A DNA stretch of 64,000 nt from Tuctoria greenei (GCA_036927565.1 JAYESD010000003.1:36211325-36275324), one strand, 5' to 3'. Shown: positions 21,530 through 34,431, counted from the stretch's first letter. Translations and numbers: made by a program. The notes: generated by a model from the sequence alone, not told the origin.

Positions 21530-24500
21530 CCTTCCTCGAAGGCAAGAGAGGTCACGCCGACTGAGGAAGGAGCCTCTGCAAGGAGCAGCGGCAAGAAGAA
21601 GAAGAAGAAGAAGGGCAATGGCAGGAACAAGCCAAAGCCCGGAGCCCATGCAGTGGCAGCCGCGGCTCCCGGCGGAGCCCGGCCGCCGCGCCGAGACAAG
21701 CGCCCTCGGCAGTCACCAGAACCCGAGGAGCCTGACTTCAAGTGCCCGGTGCACCGCACAAATAGCCATAGCGCTAGCGAGTGCCGGGAAGTGAAGAGGT
21801 TCGCGGAACGTTTCCGCGAGCGGAAATAGAGACAGCAGTGCCAGGAGGGCGCACCTCCCCGCCAGAGGGAGGGCAAGCAGAAGGTCGATCCTGAGAAGGA
21901 GGATGATAGCGAGATGGGGTTCCAGGAACCCCAGAGGGCAGTGAAGGCCGTCTTCGAGGGTGGTGACTCTGACTCCAGCAGTGATAAGGAGCGCCGCAAA
22001 ACCCTCCATGTCATCTACGGGGGAGCCACAGACCCCACGTTCCAAAACGCGGTGAAGACTCCGCGACGGGCAGTGGCTGCGGTGGCCCCCGCCCCAAGTC
22101 CGGCTCCCCACCACAAGTGGATGAGCATGGTGATCAGCTTCGACGCCTCTGACAGCCTGAAGAACATGGTGGGAGCAGGCGTACTCCCGCTACTGGTGTC
22201 CCCGACCATCGCCAACGTGAAGGTCTTTCACGTGCTGATTGATGGTGGGGCAGGCCTCAACCTCATCTCCATGGCGGCCTTCCGGAAGATGCAGCTGCCG
22301 ATGTCCCGGCTCACACCTTCGAGCCCGTTCTCAGGTGTCGGACCGGGGTAGATCCTCCCGTACGGTAACATTCACCTCCCAGTGACCTTTGGGACCCTGG
22401 AGAATTACCGTATGGAGAGCGTTTTGTTTGACGTGGCGGACGTCAACCTCCCCTTCAACGCAATCATTGGGAGGCTGGCACTCTACAGGTTCATGGCCGT
22501 AGCCCACTACGGCTACCTCGTCCTTAAGATGCCGACACCTTCCGGTGTCCTCAGGATCAGAGGGGACCGCTCAGCTGCAGTATCCGCCTTGGAGCAGCTC
22601 CAGGCGCTCGTAGCAGGGAGGGCTCCAGCTTCAAGGGGCGTGAAGGAGAGTCAACCAGAACAGGGCCGACGCAGCGGGCCTCCACTTCTGCACCCCGTGT
22701 GCAACCAGTCAACGACGACGTCCCAGTAAAGGTCGTCAGGATTGGTTCCGAGGCTGCCCAGACAACCCGTATCGCGGGGAACCTGGACAGCAAATAGGAA
22801 CTTGCGCTCATCGCCTTCCTCCGGGACAATGTCGATGTGTTTGCATGGCAACCATCACAAATGCCCGGGATCCCTAGGGAGGTGATTGAGCACCATCTGA
22901 AGATCTACCCTGACGCCCGACCGGTGCAACAGAAGCCCAGGAAACAGTCCATCGAGCGGTAGAACTTCATCCGTGAAGAAATCAAGAAGTTGCTCGATGT
23001 TGGTTTCATCCGGGAGGTCCACCACCCACAGTGGCTGGCCAACCCTATTGTCGTTCCCAAGGCTGGCGGAAAACTCCGGATGTGCATCGACTACACCAAC
23101 CTCAATAAGGCATGCCCAAAGGATTCATTCCCTCTTCCTAGGATAGATCAAATAGTAGACTCAACATCAGGCTGTGATCTTCTGTGTTTCCTAGACGCAT
23201 ATTCTGGTTTCTACCAAATACCAATGTCTAGGGAGGATGAAGAGCACACTGCTTTCATAACAGTAGACGGTGTGTATTGTTATGTCCCCATGCCTTATGG
23301 ACTCAAGAATGCTCTCCCCACCTTTGTACGTGCAATGCATAAGACATTTGGGGACCTCATTAGAGACCTAGTAGAGGTGTATGTCGATGACATCGTGGTA
23401 AAAATTAGAGCTCGCACATCGTAATTAGATAGCCTGGCCTAGGTCTTCAGCAAGTTGCGCACGACGCGCACGATGTTGAACCCCGACAAGTGCGTCTTTG
23501 GGGTTTCTGCAGGGAAGCTCCTTGGTTTCTTGGTCTCACACCGAGGAATTGAAGATAACCCAGAGAAGATAAAGGCAATAGAACTGATGCGGCCGTCGGC
23601 CCGCATCAAGGATGTGCAGAAGCTTGCAGGGTGTTTGGCGGCCCTCAGCCGGTTCATCTCAAGACTGGCTGAGCGAGCGCTCCCCTTCTTCAAGATTCTC
23701 CGGAAGTCGGGTCCCTTTATGTGGACCGAAGAAGCAGAAGCGGCGTTCCAGGAACTCAAGAAGCACCTGACGACGCTACCCATCATGGTGGCGCCGGAAC
23801 CTGGCGAACCACTCCTGCTCTATATCACCGCAACAGCGGAGGTGGTCAGCATGGTCTTAGTTGTAGAGCGGCCGGAGCTACTACCGAAGCAAGCACCCGA
23901 GGGAGTCCCCGGGGGGAGGCTGAGCCTCAAGGCCCCCAACCAGCAGAGGACCCCCTTGTTGTGCGCTCCAGTGACCAAGAGCCCTCTGGGTCCCAGCCCC
24001 CGGAAGTCCGACCAGGTCCTGGGGGCCACATTCCCTAGGATGCAGACGCATCGCAAGGAGCTCAGGACCCCCCAGGGAGGGTTCGGACCTCCCAAGGGCC
24101 TATCTACTACATCAGTGAGGTCCTCCATGAAGCAAAAACAAGGTATATGGAGGTACACAAACGGTTGTATGCAGTGCTCATAGCATCGAGGAAGCTCCGG
24201 CATTACTTCCAGGCCCACCGGGTTTCAGTGGTCACTTCCTTTCCACTAAAGACCGTACTCCATGGCCCCAACTCGACTGGCAATGTCGCCAAGTAGGCAG
24301 CGGAGCTGGCAGAATTCGAGCTAGAGTTCTTACCTCGACATGCAGTCAAGAGCCAAGCACTAGCAGACTTCTTGGCAGAATGGACTCCATCGCCAAGCAA
24401 CCCAGGGGGGCCGGACAATGGAGAGACGATGCTCAAGGCCCCAGTTTTCACCAAAACCCCCTGGACACTCTACTTCGATGGCTCCTCGCGGAAGCAGGGG

Positions 24501-26280
24501 CCGGGGTCCTGCTCCTCACCCCGACTGGGGAGCAGTTCAAGTACATGGTGCGCCTCGACTTCAAGGCGACTAACAACATGGCAGAGTACGAATCCCTAAT
24601 CTTTGGGCTAAAGACTGCCCTGACCCTCAATGTCCGTCAGCTTCTAGCTAAAGGTGATTCCCAGGTGATCATCAAGCAAGCCAAAGGGGAGTGCAGCTGC
24701 AATGACCCTCAGCTAGCAGCATACTTGCTGCATGTCCAGAAGCTGGAGAAGGACTTTGAAGTCTTGGACCTGTGCCATGTACCCCGAGTCGACAACTCAA
24801 TCGCAGATGACCTGTCAACGAAGGCCTCCACAGGGGCCCCAGTGCCCGAAGGAGTCTTTGCAAGGACGTTACCGTGACCAACCGCCCGATCAGCCGAACC
24901 GGGCGAAGGGGGCGAGCCCAGCACCTCGAAGCTGGCAGTCTCGGCGGCCCTACTACCATGGAGCCCGCCAAGGATCGTATGCGCCACCGGGAGCTCTGAG
25001 CTACCAGGCGCCCAAGATCCAGAGGCTCAAGTAAGTCTCGATGCATGGATCTCGGAGGTCCGGGACTACTTGAAAGACAACATCCTTCCCGAAGAACATG
25101 CCCTAGTAGAAAGGATAGTCCGCATGGCTAGGAGGTACACGCTGGTGGAAGGGGATCTCTACCGGCGTGGCGCCAACGACATCCTGCTGTGTTGCATTAC
25201 CGGGGAGGAGGATTGTGACTTGCTCGCAAAGATCCATGGAGGCGAGTGTGGGAACCACGCATCATCCCGCATGTTGGTCGGTAAAGCCTTTCGGCACATC
25301 TTTTACTCGCCGACAGCACTCCAGGATGCCGCCGAGATGGTCAGGAGATGCAAGGCGTGCTAGTTCCATGCCAAGCAGATTCACACACCAGCTCAGGCTC
25401 TGCAGATGATACCTCCCTCATGGCCATTCGCTGTATGGGGGTTGGACATCCTGGGACCCTTTCCCAGAGCCGTCGGAGGATTCCGGCACCTCTACGTCGC
25501 CGTAGACAAGTTCACCAAGTGGCCAGAAGCCGCCCCAGTTGTCACCATCAACAAGCAGTCAGTAGTCAAGTTCATCAAGTCAATCGTCAGCCGGTTCGGG
25601 TCCCAAATAGAATCATCACTGATAACGGGACCCAGTTCACAAGTGCAGCGTTCAAGGAATACTACGAGGACCTTGGGATACAAGTCTGTTATGCATCTGT
25701 CGCTCATCCAGAGAGCAATGGACAGGTCGAGAGGGCCAATGCAGAGATCCTCAAGGGCCTCAAGACTCGCACATTCTCACACCTTGAGAAGCATGGTGCA
25801 AACTGGGTAGATGAGCTTCCGTGTGCACTGTGGGCTAGCCGGACATCAACCAGCCGGGCCACGGGGGAAACGCCTTTCTTCCTGGTGTACGGGGCAGAGG
25901 CCGTCCTCCCCCCAGAAATTACCAGGGGCTCCCCCCGTGTCCAGGTGTATGACGAAGCCGCGTAGGACCAGCTCCGACGTGAAGACGTGGACCTCGTCGA
26001 TGAGGGACGAGTGAGAGCGGCTCTCCGAAATGCACGGTACAGGCAGGCGCTCCAGCGCTACCACCAGAAGACCGTGCGGAGTAGGGAGCTAAAGGTAGAC
26101 GACCTGGTGTTGCGTCGCATACTCTCCTGGGAAGGGGCTAACAAACTCTCCCCCAGATGGGAGGGCCCCTTCCGGGTTACGGAGGTATGCCGCCCTGGGT
26201 GCGTCCGCCTAGCTACGGAGGATGGAGAGCGACTGCCCAACCCCTGGAACATCGAGCACCTCCGTAAGTTCTACCCCTAG
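21530..26280 (+). pseudogene. gypsy pol remnant (protease, RT, RNase H, second RNase H, integrase)
   Basis: In order: a CX2H...C knuckle-like block near 21743; the protease with LIDGGAGLNLIS near 22236 (the usual DTG-like Asp site); the RT with CIDYTNLNKACPKDSFPLPR near 23086 and the YVDD motif at 23380-23391; a connection/RNase H block; the archaeal-type RNase H TNNMAEYESL near 24569; the integrase zinc region near 25220; and the core with GLDILGPF, TDNGTQF and ESNGQVERAN (about 25440-25735). The C-terminal domain ends NPWNIEHLRKFYP at 26277. In-frame stops (e.g. 22349-22351, 23422-23424) and several frame changes show loss of function. Confidence 0.9.
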
Positions 26281-27517
26281 ACCAGCGTCAGGACAGTTCT
26301 CTTTCATTGTAAAAGGTACATGGTGCCTAGGAACGGTACTTAGGGTAACTAAGGCTACGGGGACGAGGCTCTGAGTGCACATTTCGCTTAGCCTGGTCCA
26401 GAACCCTAAGTAGGTGCACTCCACTTCCTTTGTCACCCGAGCCGGGTCGTTCCCCTTGTAAAACCTGTCCCATCTTGTGGGAGAATGCAATGAAAAGAAT
26501 GTTGTCATGTCCTGTATAAGGTTTCTCATTCAAAAAACTATCTTTAATTTTTTATGATATTGTTGTGCGTTTGCTGTAGCTCGTGATCTATCATGGGCAC
26601 TATCGTTTTTCCCTGCTCTAGCAATAGTGGGAGTCTTGCTGTCTGGTTGCAGGTGGGGTCGCTTGAGGTACCTGCAATGTTCCTGGGGCCTCGGATGTTC
26701 CCATACTCGGGGGTCTGTGTCTCCAGATGGTCTCCCCCGGGAAAAGCTTACGCCGAGCGAGAGGTCCAGGGGCACAGTCTGCTTAGCCTGGTCCTGCACC
26801 CTAAGCCTGTGTGTCGTGCCTCCCCAGCGCTGTAGCTGAGTACTGGGGGCCAGATGGACCACCGTTAAGTAGTATGGATAGCGAGGCCTAGGTGCAGATG
26901 CAGTGAATTACCCAAGCCCCATGAGTCAGCCCAAGATCGTAAGTCAAGCGACACTAAAAAGGAGCAGGGAAGCAATGACCAGCGGACAGAATTACTTCTT
27001 CTGTTTTTTGATCTATACGCAGGTCTTCAAGGATTTATCCCGGTGACAACCGTCAGAGTACCCGCAAAGATGGCGGGCATCGCCGGACCAAGGCTCCCGT
27101 GGCACCCCCAGGGGGCCTGCCGTCGACGTTTCACAGAATATGGTGGGCACCGCCGGACCGAAGCTCCAGCGGCACCCCCAGGGGGCCCGCCGTCGACGTC
27201 CCTCCATACTCAGCTACAGCAATGCTACCTACGCATCCTAAGCTCCCTTGTAACCGTCTGCCCTAACTTCTTGGTATCTGACAGGTGTGCCCATAACAAC
27301 TGGCCACACCTGTCAGGGGGCCACACTCCGGGGGGCGGCAGGTCCTGGAAGCTAAGGAACAACAAGCAACTAGAAGATATTGCTGGAAATAAAAGCATGC
27401 TGAGTATAAGAGGAACCACAGGCAGATTTTTTGTTCCAAAATAAAAGTTTGCCACCACAAGCAACCACAGACAAAAGCTGAAAGAAACACAAAACATAAA
27501 CAACGCATGGGGAGCCC
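26281..27517 (+). other. gypsy 3' region between integrase and antisense ORF
   Basis: No coding region is supported. It contains two near-identical ~65-bp stretches at about 27065-27125 and 27139-27199 (GGGCAYCGCCGGACC... GGCACCCCCAGGGGGCC...CCGTCGACG), a short direct duplication. Otherwise nothing was recognised. Confidence 0.5.
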
Positions 27518-30216
27518 TCAGCCGCTCTGCTGGAACCTTGAGGTGATGAGCGCCACCGCATCTGAGACTTTAGACTTGGCGGCCTCTTCCCTCTCGGTGA
27601 TGGGCCCCTCGAGGACCGGCTGTAGAGGGACGTCGGGGTACCAGCTCCGGTAGCAGGCCAGGATGTGCGTCGCCACCTCCTTCACCAGCATCCTCCCTTC
27701 TGCCTCCAGTTGGTTGTCGATGATGGCCCCCAGCGAACGCATCCTCGAGCTGGTGGAGTCAAGTGCCGGGAACACCTGGCTCACCTCCTGCGCTAGTTCC
27801 CCCACGCGCACCGGGCTGAAGCCGAGCGGCACCAGAGCCGAGTCGGCGCCGCCAAGGAACTCCCAAACCTTCCAGGCCTCAGCAGAGCGCGACGCCCGGA
27901 GCTCCTGCACCTCCTGCCGGGCCGCTGCCAACGCTGGGGGCCGCCATCCAGGAACCGCTTCTCCTTGGCTGCCAGGGCCCTCTCGCGCTCGCCGACCCCC
28001 TTCTCGCGGCAGTCCAAGTCACCCTCCTTGAGGGTGATGTTGACCTCACAGTCCAGGAGAGCCTGGCGCTCGGCTAGCTGGGCTTGCTCCGCCTCAGCCA
28101 GTGCATCCCAGCGGTCTAGCTCGGCGGCACGGACCCTCGCCCCTTCCTGCTGGAGGACAAGCCAGCGGAAGGTCGCCTCCACCTCAGCCTGCTTCGCTGC
28201 CAACTCCTGCTCCCGTTCGGCACGAGCAGCTTCCCGGCGAGATAGCATCTGTTGGATCTCCTCGCAGGACTGGAGGCGGGAGCTGGCCTCAGCGCGGATA
28301 GCCGTGGCGTCCGCCTTCAGCTTCTGGGTGATGGCGTCCAGTTGAGCGATGAGCTCGCACTCCTGCTCGAGGATCTTCATCTCCTCCCGAACAAACGCCT
28401 TCCACTGAGCCGCTCGGCTCTTCGCCAGTTGGGTCCGGGCCTCCAGGGTCCTTGCCCATTCTCGGAGCCGGTCATCCTCGTCTTCAAGTCGCCCTTTCTC
28501 TCGGGCGAGGGCTGCCTGAGCCTGCCGGAAGCCGGAGTAGGCCACGGCCATGGCCTCAGACAGGGGGAGGGGCTCCACCGTAGCAGCGGGTCCCTACCTC
28601 CCCACTTCTTCGATATCATCCTCCATTTGGAGGACCACTGGGGAGACGGGGACCAGAGCTCCCCCAATCGGAGAAGGCGGGGAGGGACCACCGCCAGAAG
28701 CAGGTGTGTCGCCCCCAAGGGCCCCCTCCCCGGCGGCGGCACCCGGGGCGGCGGCGCCAGCCGACGATAAAATCTATGCAGGCTTACCGGGGGACATTGA
28801 AGTTCCACCGCTTCCCGAAAGGGTTGGGGGGTTCGGACCCCCCGAACCCGCGGCGGGGGCCGCTGAGTGTGCTGGGGGCCCCTGAGGTGGAGGAGTCGGC
28901 GGCACCCCCGACGTCTGGTGCTCCTCCGAATGACGAGGGAATGCAGGGGTCCCGTCGGCGTTGAGGAGCCTCCCCCTCTTGTGCGTCGAGGACTCGGGCG
29001 GCAAAGTGGCGCCATCGGCGCCCCCTGACGACGAATGCGGCAGGGCTCCGGCATACTGACAAGGAGTGGAGGGGTCCGGCAGCGGCGACCGGGCATGCTT
29101 CTTGGGGGTCGGGTCCGGCACTGGAACCGGTGCTTTTCCTTTCCCCTTGTCAACAGAGGCGTCGTCGCCTCCCCATTGACGGTGTTGGGGCCCGCTTGAG
29201 GCGTCGTCGCTTGAAGGATCTTCGTCGCTTGAGGGAGCCCCGCCTCCCTCAGCGTCATCGACGATGTTGACCCCCCGGAACGGGTCCCCGATCTGGCGCT
29301 GCGCCAGCCCGGACTCGTCGAGTGTCGGCATCGTCTTTAGCAGCTACCTCTTCAGCTCGGAGTCTGAGCACAAGGGGCGGCAGGCCGTCGGAAGAGCGAG
29401 CTCCTCGGGCGAAATGTCGTCGGGGCAGACCCGGGACAGCATGTCATGCAGCTGCTGCTCGTTCATCTTGGAGTCAGGGTCGGTCTCGAGCTAGGTGCAG
29501 TCCGATGGGCCGGTGAACATCCACGTCAGGCGGGTGCGGCGCTGGAGCGAAGCTATGTGGCGGGACATGAAGTCCCTCAGCACCATGGCAGATGACAGCC
29601 CGTGGTCCGCCAGCATCTGGATCCTTTCCAACACCGGGTTGAACGCCTCCTCCAGCTCTGGGTGCTCCTCCCAGAATGACCGCTCGGAGTAGGGGATCCC
29701 AGTGGGGAGGCACATCCAGTCATGGGCTTGGACCTTGGCAATCATCCAATCTTCACGCCACTGCTCCCATCGTGCAGAGTTGAAGGAAGCAATGTACCTC
29801 GAGGGGACCTTGGTTCGGTGCTAGAAGTAGTAGGCGCCGAGATGCTCCTTCGAGCTTCTGCCGGTGGCCCTCAGTACAAAAAAGTACCTGAAGAGCTTCA
29901 CCGACGGCATCATCCCCACGAACATCTCGCAAAGGTGAGCAAAGACCGCCAGCATGGCGAACGAGTTCAGTGCGAGGTTGTGGAGTTGGAGGCCAAAGGT
30001 CTCCAGGAGCATGACCAGGAAGGCGGATACAGGCGGGACGAAGCCGTCCAGCACGTACGACAAAAATAGCACCATCTCCCCAGCGGAGAGGCTCAGCGGC
30101 AGCCTCCCGGGGTGGAGCCACTTCTCCTGCTCAGGAGCGTGCTAGCCGAGAAGCCGGCGCATGGGGGCCAGGTCAGTGGACCTGGACAGCCGGGACTTGG
30201 TCAGGATGCTTGCCAT
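27518..30216 (-). pseudogene. antisense ORF of the Tat element, Transposase_28 (putative gypsy-type transposon) family
   Basis: The start ATG is at 30216-30214. The frame runs 2.4 kb to 27793 with in-frame stops at about 30142-30144, 29821-29823, 29491-29493, 28774-28776 and 28594-28596, then one frameshift around 27793-27931 into a C-terminal block ending at 27518. The N-terminal part (30075-29821) has DGFVPPVSAFLV, GLQLHNLALNS and HLCEMFVG, which I recognise as the putative gypsy-type transposon domain (PF04195 by memory). The middle is Pro/Ser-rich. 28578-27950 is a long Glu/Arg/Ala-rich coiled coil. It is antisense to the element, as antisense ORFs are in Grande-like Tat elements. Its function is unknown. 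Confidence 0.8.
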
Positions 30217-30764
30217 GAGGATCGAAGGAGGAGGCTCTGGAAGGGGAGATCGGGAGCTAGAGCGCAAGAACTGGGCTTGGGGCAAGAAGGCATGAGCGCA
30301 AGGATGCAGAAGCGGAAGAAAGGACCCTTAGGGGGAAAGGTCTCTTTTTATTCACCTCTGCAAGCCAACAGACGCAGCGTGTGAATCGCCGCAGCCTCAG
30401 TAGAAGAGCAATAGACCCGCATAGGCAATGACGTGAGGGCCCGGATCGCTCGACAAAGAAGGCGAGCCGGGTGGCTAGCTATGCGGGAGGTAACTCGGCG
30501 GTTTCTAAAAAGGCAAAAGCAGCGGAAGTGTAGGAGCCACCTTGGGAACCACCGCAGTTAAAGCACGATTGAAGGCAGAAGTCATGTCATGTGGCGCCTG
30601 TCCAGTGCCTCCGCTTACCAGGAGGAGACGCATCGCCACAACGGCAGGGACGTGTCGCCCGGGGAACTGCCCTGAAATGGAATCGAAAGAGTTTCGCGGG
30701 AAGATAAGGAAGAAGACCCCACCTGTGATATCGACGACTCTCCCGAGGTGGGCTCGGGGGCCAC
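30217..30764 (+). other. gypsy 3' non-coding end with polypurine tract
   Basis: No gene was seen. It would hold the upstream region of the antisense ORF. The purine-rich block GGTGGGCTCGGGGGCCAC (30747-30764) directly precedes the 3' LTR and is the expected plus-strand primer position. Confidence 0.65.
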
Positions 30765-31806
30765 TGTCAGTACCCCGTAGACCGGGTACCTCCGCGCACA
30801 AGGAGAAAACGACTAAGGACTCGACCTCTACTTAAGAGGCCGAATCCGAGGCTGCCACGTCGTGGAGGGAAGGACTAGATCCTACCTCTCTGCCGGGGCA
30901 GGCTCCCGGGCTGCCGTGTGGCCGGCAGAACTGGACTCTCGCCTCCCCGCTGAGGCGGGCTCTGGGGTTGCCACGTGGACAATCGGAACCTCGGGGCCAG
31001 GCCCGCTTCCTCGCAGGGAAAGGCACCGGATCTACCACGTGGCCCGCAGGGCTGAGCCTCCACCCCTCCATAGAGGTGGGCTCCAGATGCGCCACGTGGC
31101 ATGTACCATCGGGTGCTCGACTCCCCACAGAGGCAGGCTCCGGCGCAACCACGTGGCGGATGGCCAACTCAGTGCGGCAGGACGCCGCAGTAAAGGAAGG
31201 CGTGCGCTGCTCGAACAGGCATTAAAGTATGCGCGCCTTCCCCAGGCGAAGCGGAGTCGCGCATGCGTAAGTCAAGGCTCCAGTGTCCTGTCTTGTCCAA
31301 GTAGTCGGTACAGACCCACGCTGCAAGACGGATGAATGGGCCGTAAGGACAAGACGGGCGGGACGTGCACCGCCATCATCACCAACTATGTGTAGCCCTG
31401 GCGCACGACGCGGCGGGATGGCGCATTGACGCTCCTGACAAGGGGAAGTAGATAGCATTTAATCTTAGATCTTGTATAGGATTTGGCTTTCCCCGGGACC
31501 ACCTGTCAGGGCCTGGGGCCCACCTTGTGACTGCAGAGTCTTTGGACTATAAAAGGACTCTGCAGACGACCTTCATGGGGGACGGCATTAGACCGATTGA
31601 AACCCACACACGCTTAAGCAAGGCAATACACAAACAATCCCGTGGACGTAGGGTGTTACGCTCCGGCGGCTCGAACCACGTAAACCCTCTGTGTTCACCA
31701 TCTCATTGCGCTCAATCTCCTGGGACTAGACCTCGTGAATCCAAAGAACCTCCGTGGGCTGCTCTGTAAGCAGGTCCGGGGGAAGTGTCGTTTAAGACCT
31801 TCAACA
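30765..31806 (+). repeat. 3' LTR of the Tat gypsy element
   Basis: It is 1042 bp, the same length as the 5' LTR, starting TGTCAGTACCCC and ending CCTTCAACA. It keeps the CCACGTGGC array, the TATA box (31548-31555) and the hairpin arms (31531-31540 and 31556-31565). The two LTRs differ by scattered substitutions, so the insertion is not very recent. Confidence 0.93.
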
Positions 31807-33846
31807 ATGGTGAATACTAGGAGGGCGAGAAATTTCATCCAAAGCCTTGAAACAAGTGATGGGATATCTTCCACTCAGGAGGACAAGCAACAGGTAGTTT
31901 ATGATCATTTTCTGAATCATCTGGGCACGCACCATCCAATAAACCAAGGCCTCAATCTAGCTCATCTCAATTGGCAGTCACAAAACATTGAGCACCTGGA
32001 CCTGCCCTTTTCTGAGGAAGAAATAAGTATGGTTATTAAGAATATGCCAAGAGAAAAGGCAACTGGCCCGGATAGTTTCACTGGGCTATTTTTGTCTAAC
32101 TGCTGGGGAATAGTCAGAGGACATCCATAAGGCTATTGATCAGTTCTACCATTTGAACCAGCAAGGATTGCACATTCTCAATCAGGCATTTATAGTGATT
32201 ATTCCCAAAAATCGTTCCCATGCAGGGTCACTGAATACAGGCCAATTAGCCTCATTCATGTCTTCGCGGCATATCGAAGATATTAGAAAACTGACTAGCA
32301 CCGGAGATGGACAAGTTGATCTCAATGAACCAGAATGCATTCATAAAAAAGAGATGTATTCATGATAATTTTGTGCTCGTGCAAGAGATGATTACGGAGC
32401 TCCACAAAAAGAAGACGTTGGCCTTATTCATAAAACTAGATTTTCAAAGGCTTTTGATATGGTGAATTGGGCGTACCTCCTTGACACTATGGAATATATT
32501 GGCTTTGAGACTAGATGGAGAGGTTGGGTTTCAGCTCTATGGGGCATGTCATCCTCCTACTTCCTGCTAAATGGCAAAGCTGGTGATAGGATTACCCATG
32601 CCCAAGTAGTGTGGAAGGGTGATCCCCTATCACCCATGATCTTCTTATTGACAATGGAACCACTCAATAAACTTTTCAAAGTAGCTCAGCATAACGGTTT
32701 GCTCAGCTCATTGCATGGCAGTGAGGACCAACTAAGGTTGTCCTTGTACACGGATGACACGGCGGTTTTTAAACCTACAAGTCATGATTTGCTAGTCACA
32801 AAATTGATACTGCATATTTTTGGTCAAGCATCAGGACTTCTCACCAATATGGACAACACTGAAATATACCCTATCAGATGCCAAGAGATTAATGTGTCAG
32901 AAATTAGTGGTCAACAGCACAGGGTTGCTTCTTTCCCTTGTTCTTACCTAGGACTTCCCTTGCATTTCAAAAGGTACAAAAATTCATACTGCATATTTTT
33001 GGCCAAGCATCAGGACTTCTCACCAACATGGACAACACTGAAATATATCCTATCAGATGCCAAGAGATTAATGTGTCAGAAATTATTGGTCAACAGCACA
33101 GCGTTGCTTCCTTCCCTTGTTTTTACCTAGGACTTCCCTTGCATTTCAAAAGGTAACGAAAACAACGATACAACCGATAATACAAAAGATAGCCAATCGG
33201 TTGCCGAGATGGAAGTGAAATTTACTTTCATACTCCGGTGGAGAAGTGTTAATCAAGTCAGTCCTCTCAGCTATACCTACATACTTTATGACAGTATTCA
33301 AGCTCCATGCTTGGGCAATTAAAGAAATTGATAAATATCGTAGGAGTTTCTTATGGAGGGGGGTGACTCTGAAAATGTAAAGGGAGGACATTGTCTAGTG
33401 AAATGGAAAAAATTTGTGTCAGACCAAAAAAAATGGGGTCGGCTAGGTATTAAGGATCTCAAGAAATTTGGAAGAGCACTTAGGCTTCATTGGCTCTTGC
33501 ATAACTGGGACATACAGGACCGTCCATGGAAGACCATGATAAGACACAAGGATAAAACAGACCGACAACTTTTCTTCTCATCCACACATATTACGGTCGG
33601 AAATGGGAGGAATACGCTGTTTTGGGAAGCAAGATGGCTACAGGGGTAAGCACCCAAAACACTTGTACCAAATCTGTACCGGCAAGCCCAGTTCAAGAAT
33701 AGAAGTGTAGCGAAAGAACTCACCAACAACAACTAGGTAAGAAACTTACAGGCAGTAGACACCGATTGATGAATTTGTGTTGCTGTTTTCAGTTTTGAGT
33801 GAGGTATCACTGAGCGATGAAAAGGATAGCATCACATGGAGATGGA
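31807..33846 (+). pseudogene. L1-like LINE, reverse transcriptase fragment (segment 2 of 4)
   Basis: It resumes after the gypsy insertion with the target duplication ATGGT. Blocks are RRARNFIQSLETSDG, FSEEEISMVIKNMP, then the RT with KAFDMVNW (near 32450), the GDPLSPMIF block and LYTDDTAVF (near 32745). An internal ~178-bp tandem duplication spans about 32807-33155. The later part holds the LVKWKKFVSDQKKWGRLGIKDL block near 33400 typical of plant LINE C-terminal regions. It has many stops and frame changes. It is cut at 33846 by the TRIM. Confidence 0.88.
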
Positions 33847-34431
33847 TGTTTAGAACACGGCTCAGCCCGTCACGCAAACGGGCCCCTACCGCCAGCCCAG
33901 GTTGCAACGGGTCTGCTATGCAAACAGGCCCAACCGAAGCCCCGAACAAGGTACTGGGTCACCTCAACTCAAAAGACTAGCCTTATACGTGAGGTTTCCT
34001 ACATCTTATATATTGAGCTCCTCCATCATCAATATTCGATGTGGGACTAAATCTAACAATCTCCCCCATCACGTCGGGTGGCCCATCTCCCCTTCACATT
34101 CGGATGGACACTACTTTGACAGCCCGATTTCATGTGGTCTGAGAGATCTTTCTGACGGTCCGATATTCGTGTGAGGCCCGAGAGATATTCTCGATTTCCG
34201 ACCATAGCTCTAATATCACTTGTTTAGAATGTGACCCAGCCCGACACGCAGACGGGCCCCTGCCGCCAGCCCAGGTCGCAACGGGCCTGCTACGCAAACA
34301 GACTCAACCAGAGCCCCAACCAAGGTATTGGGTCACCTCATCCCAAAAGACTAGCCTTATAGGTGAGGTTCCGTACACTTATATGTTGGGCTCCTCCATC
34401 ATCAATATCCAATATGGAACTAAATCTAACA
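33847..34431 (-). mobile_element. TRIM element (585 bp) inside the LINE
   Basis: It has direct terminal repeats at 33847-34058 (212 bp) and 34221-34431 (211 bp), with TG...CA ends and a 162-bp internal part. Read on the minus strand, the first LTR ends TCTAAACA and is followed by TGATATTAGAGC (near 34208-34219), which matches the tRNA-iMet primer site at 10 of 12 bases. GATGGGGGAGAT (34059-34070) precedes the other LTR as the polypurine tract. The target duplication is ATGGA (33842-33846) and ATCGA (34432-34436), one mismatch. No coding capacity. Confidence 0.88.

Larger units (their letters stand above)
19172..31806 (+). mobile_element. complete Tat-type Ty3/gypsy retrotransposon (12,635 bp)
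   Basis: It has two 1042-bp LTRs (19172-20213 and 30765-31806) flanked by a perfect 5-bp duplication ATGGT (19167-19171 and 31807-31811) inside a LINE. The order is LTR, primer site, gag, protease, RT, RNase H, archaeal-type RNase H, integrase, a long 3' region with an antisense ORF, polypurine tract, LTR. The second RNase H (TNNMAEYESL) and the long 3' region place it in the Tat lineage. The coding parts carry several stops and frameshifts, so it is non-autonomous now. Confidence 0.95.

Noticed and set aside
21526..22114. Minus-strand ORFs opposite the gypsy gag/protease
   Set aside because: Leu/Ser-rich shadows of the Lys/Arg-rich sense strand; distinct from the real antisense ORF further 3'.
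24672..25046. 124-codon minus-strand ORF under the gypsy RNase H
   Set aside because: Antisense shadow of pol with no conserved motif.
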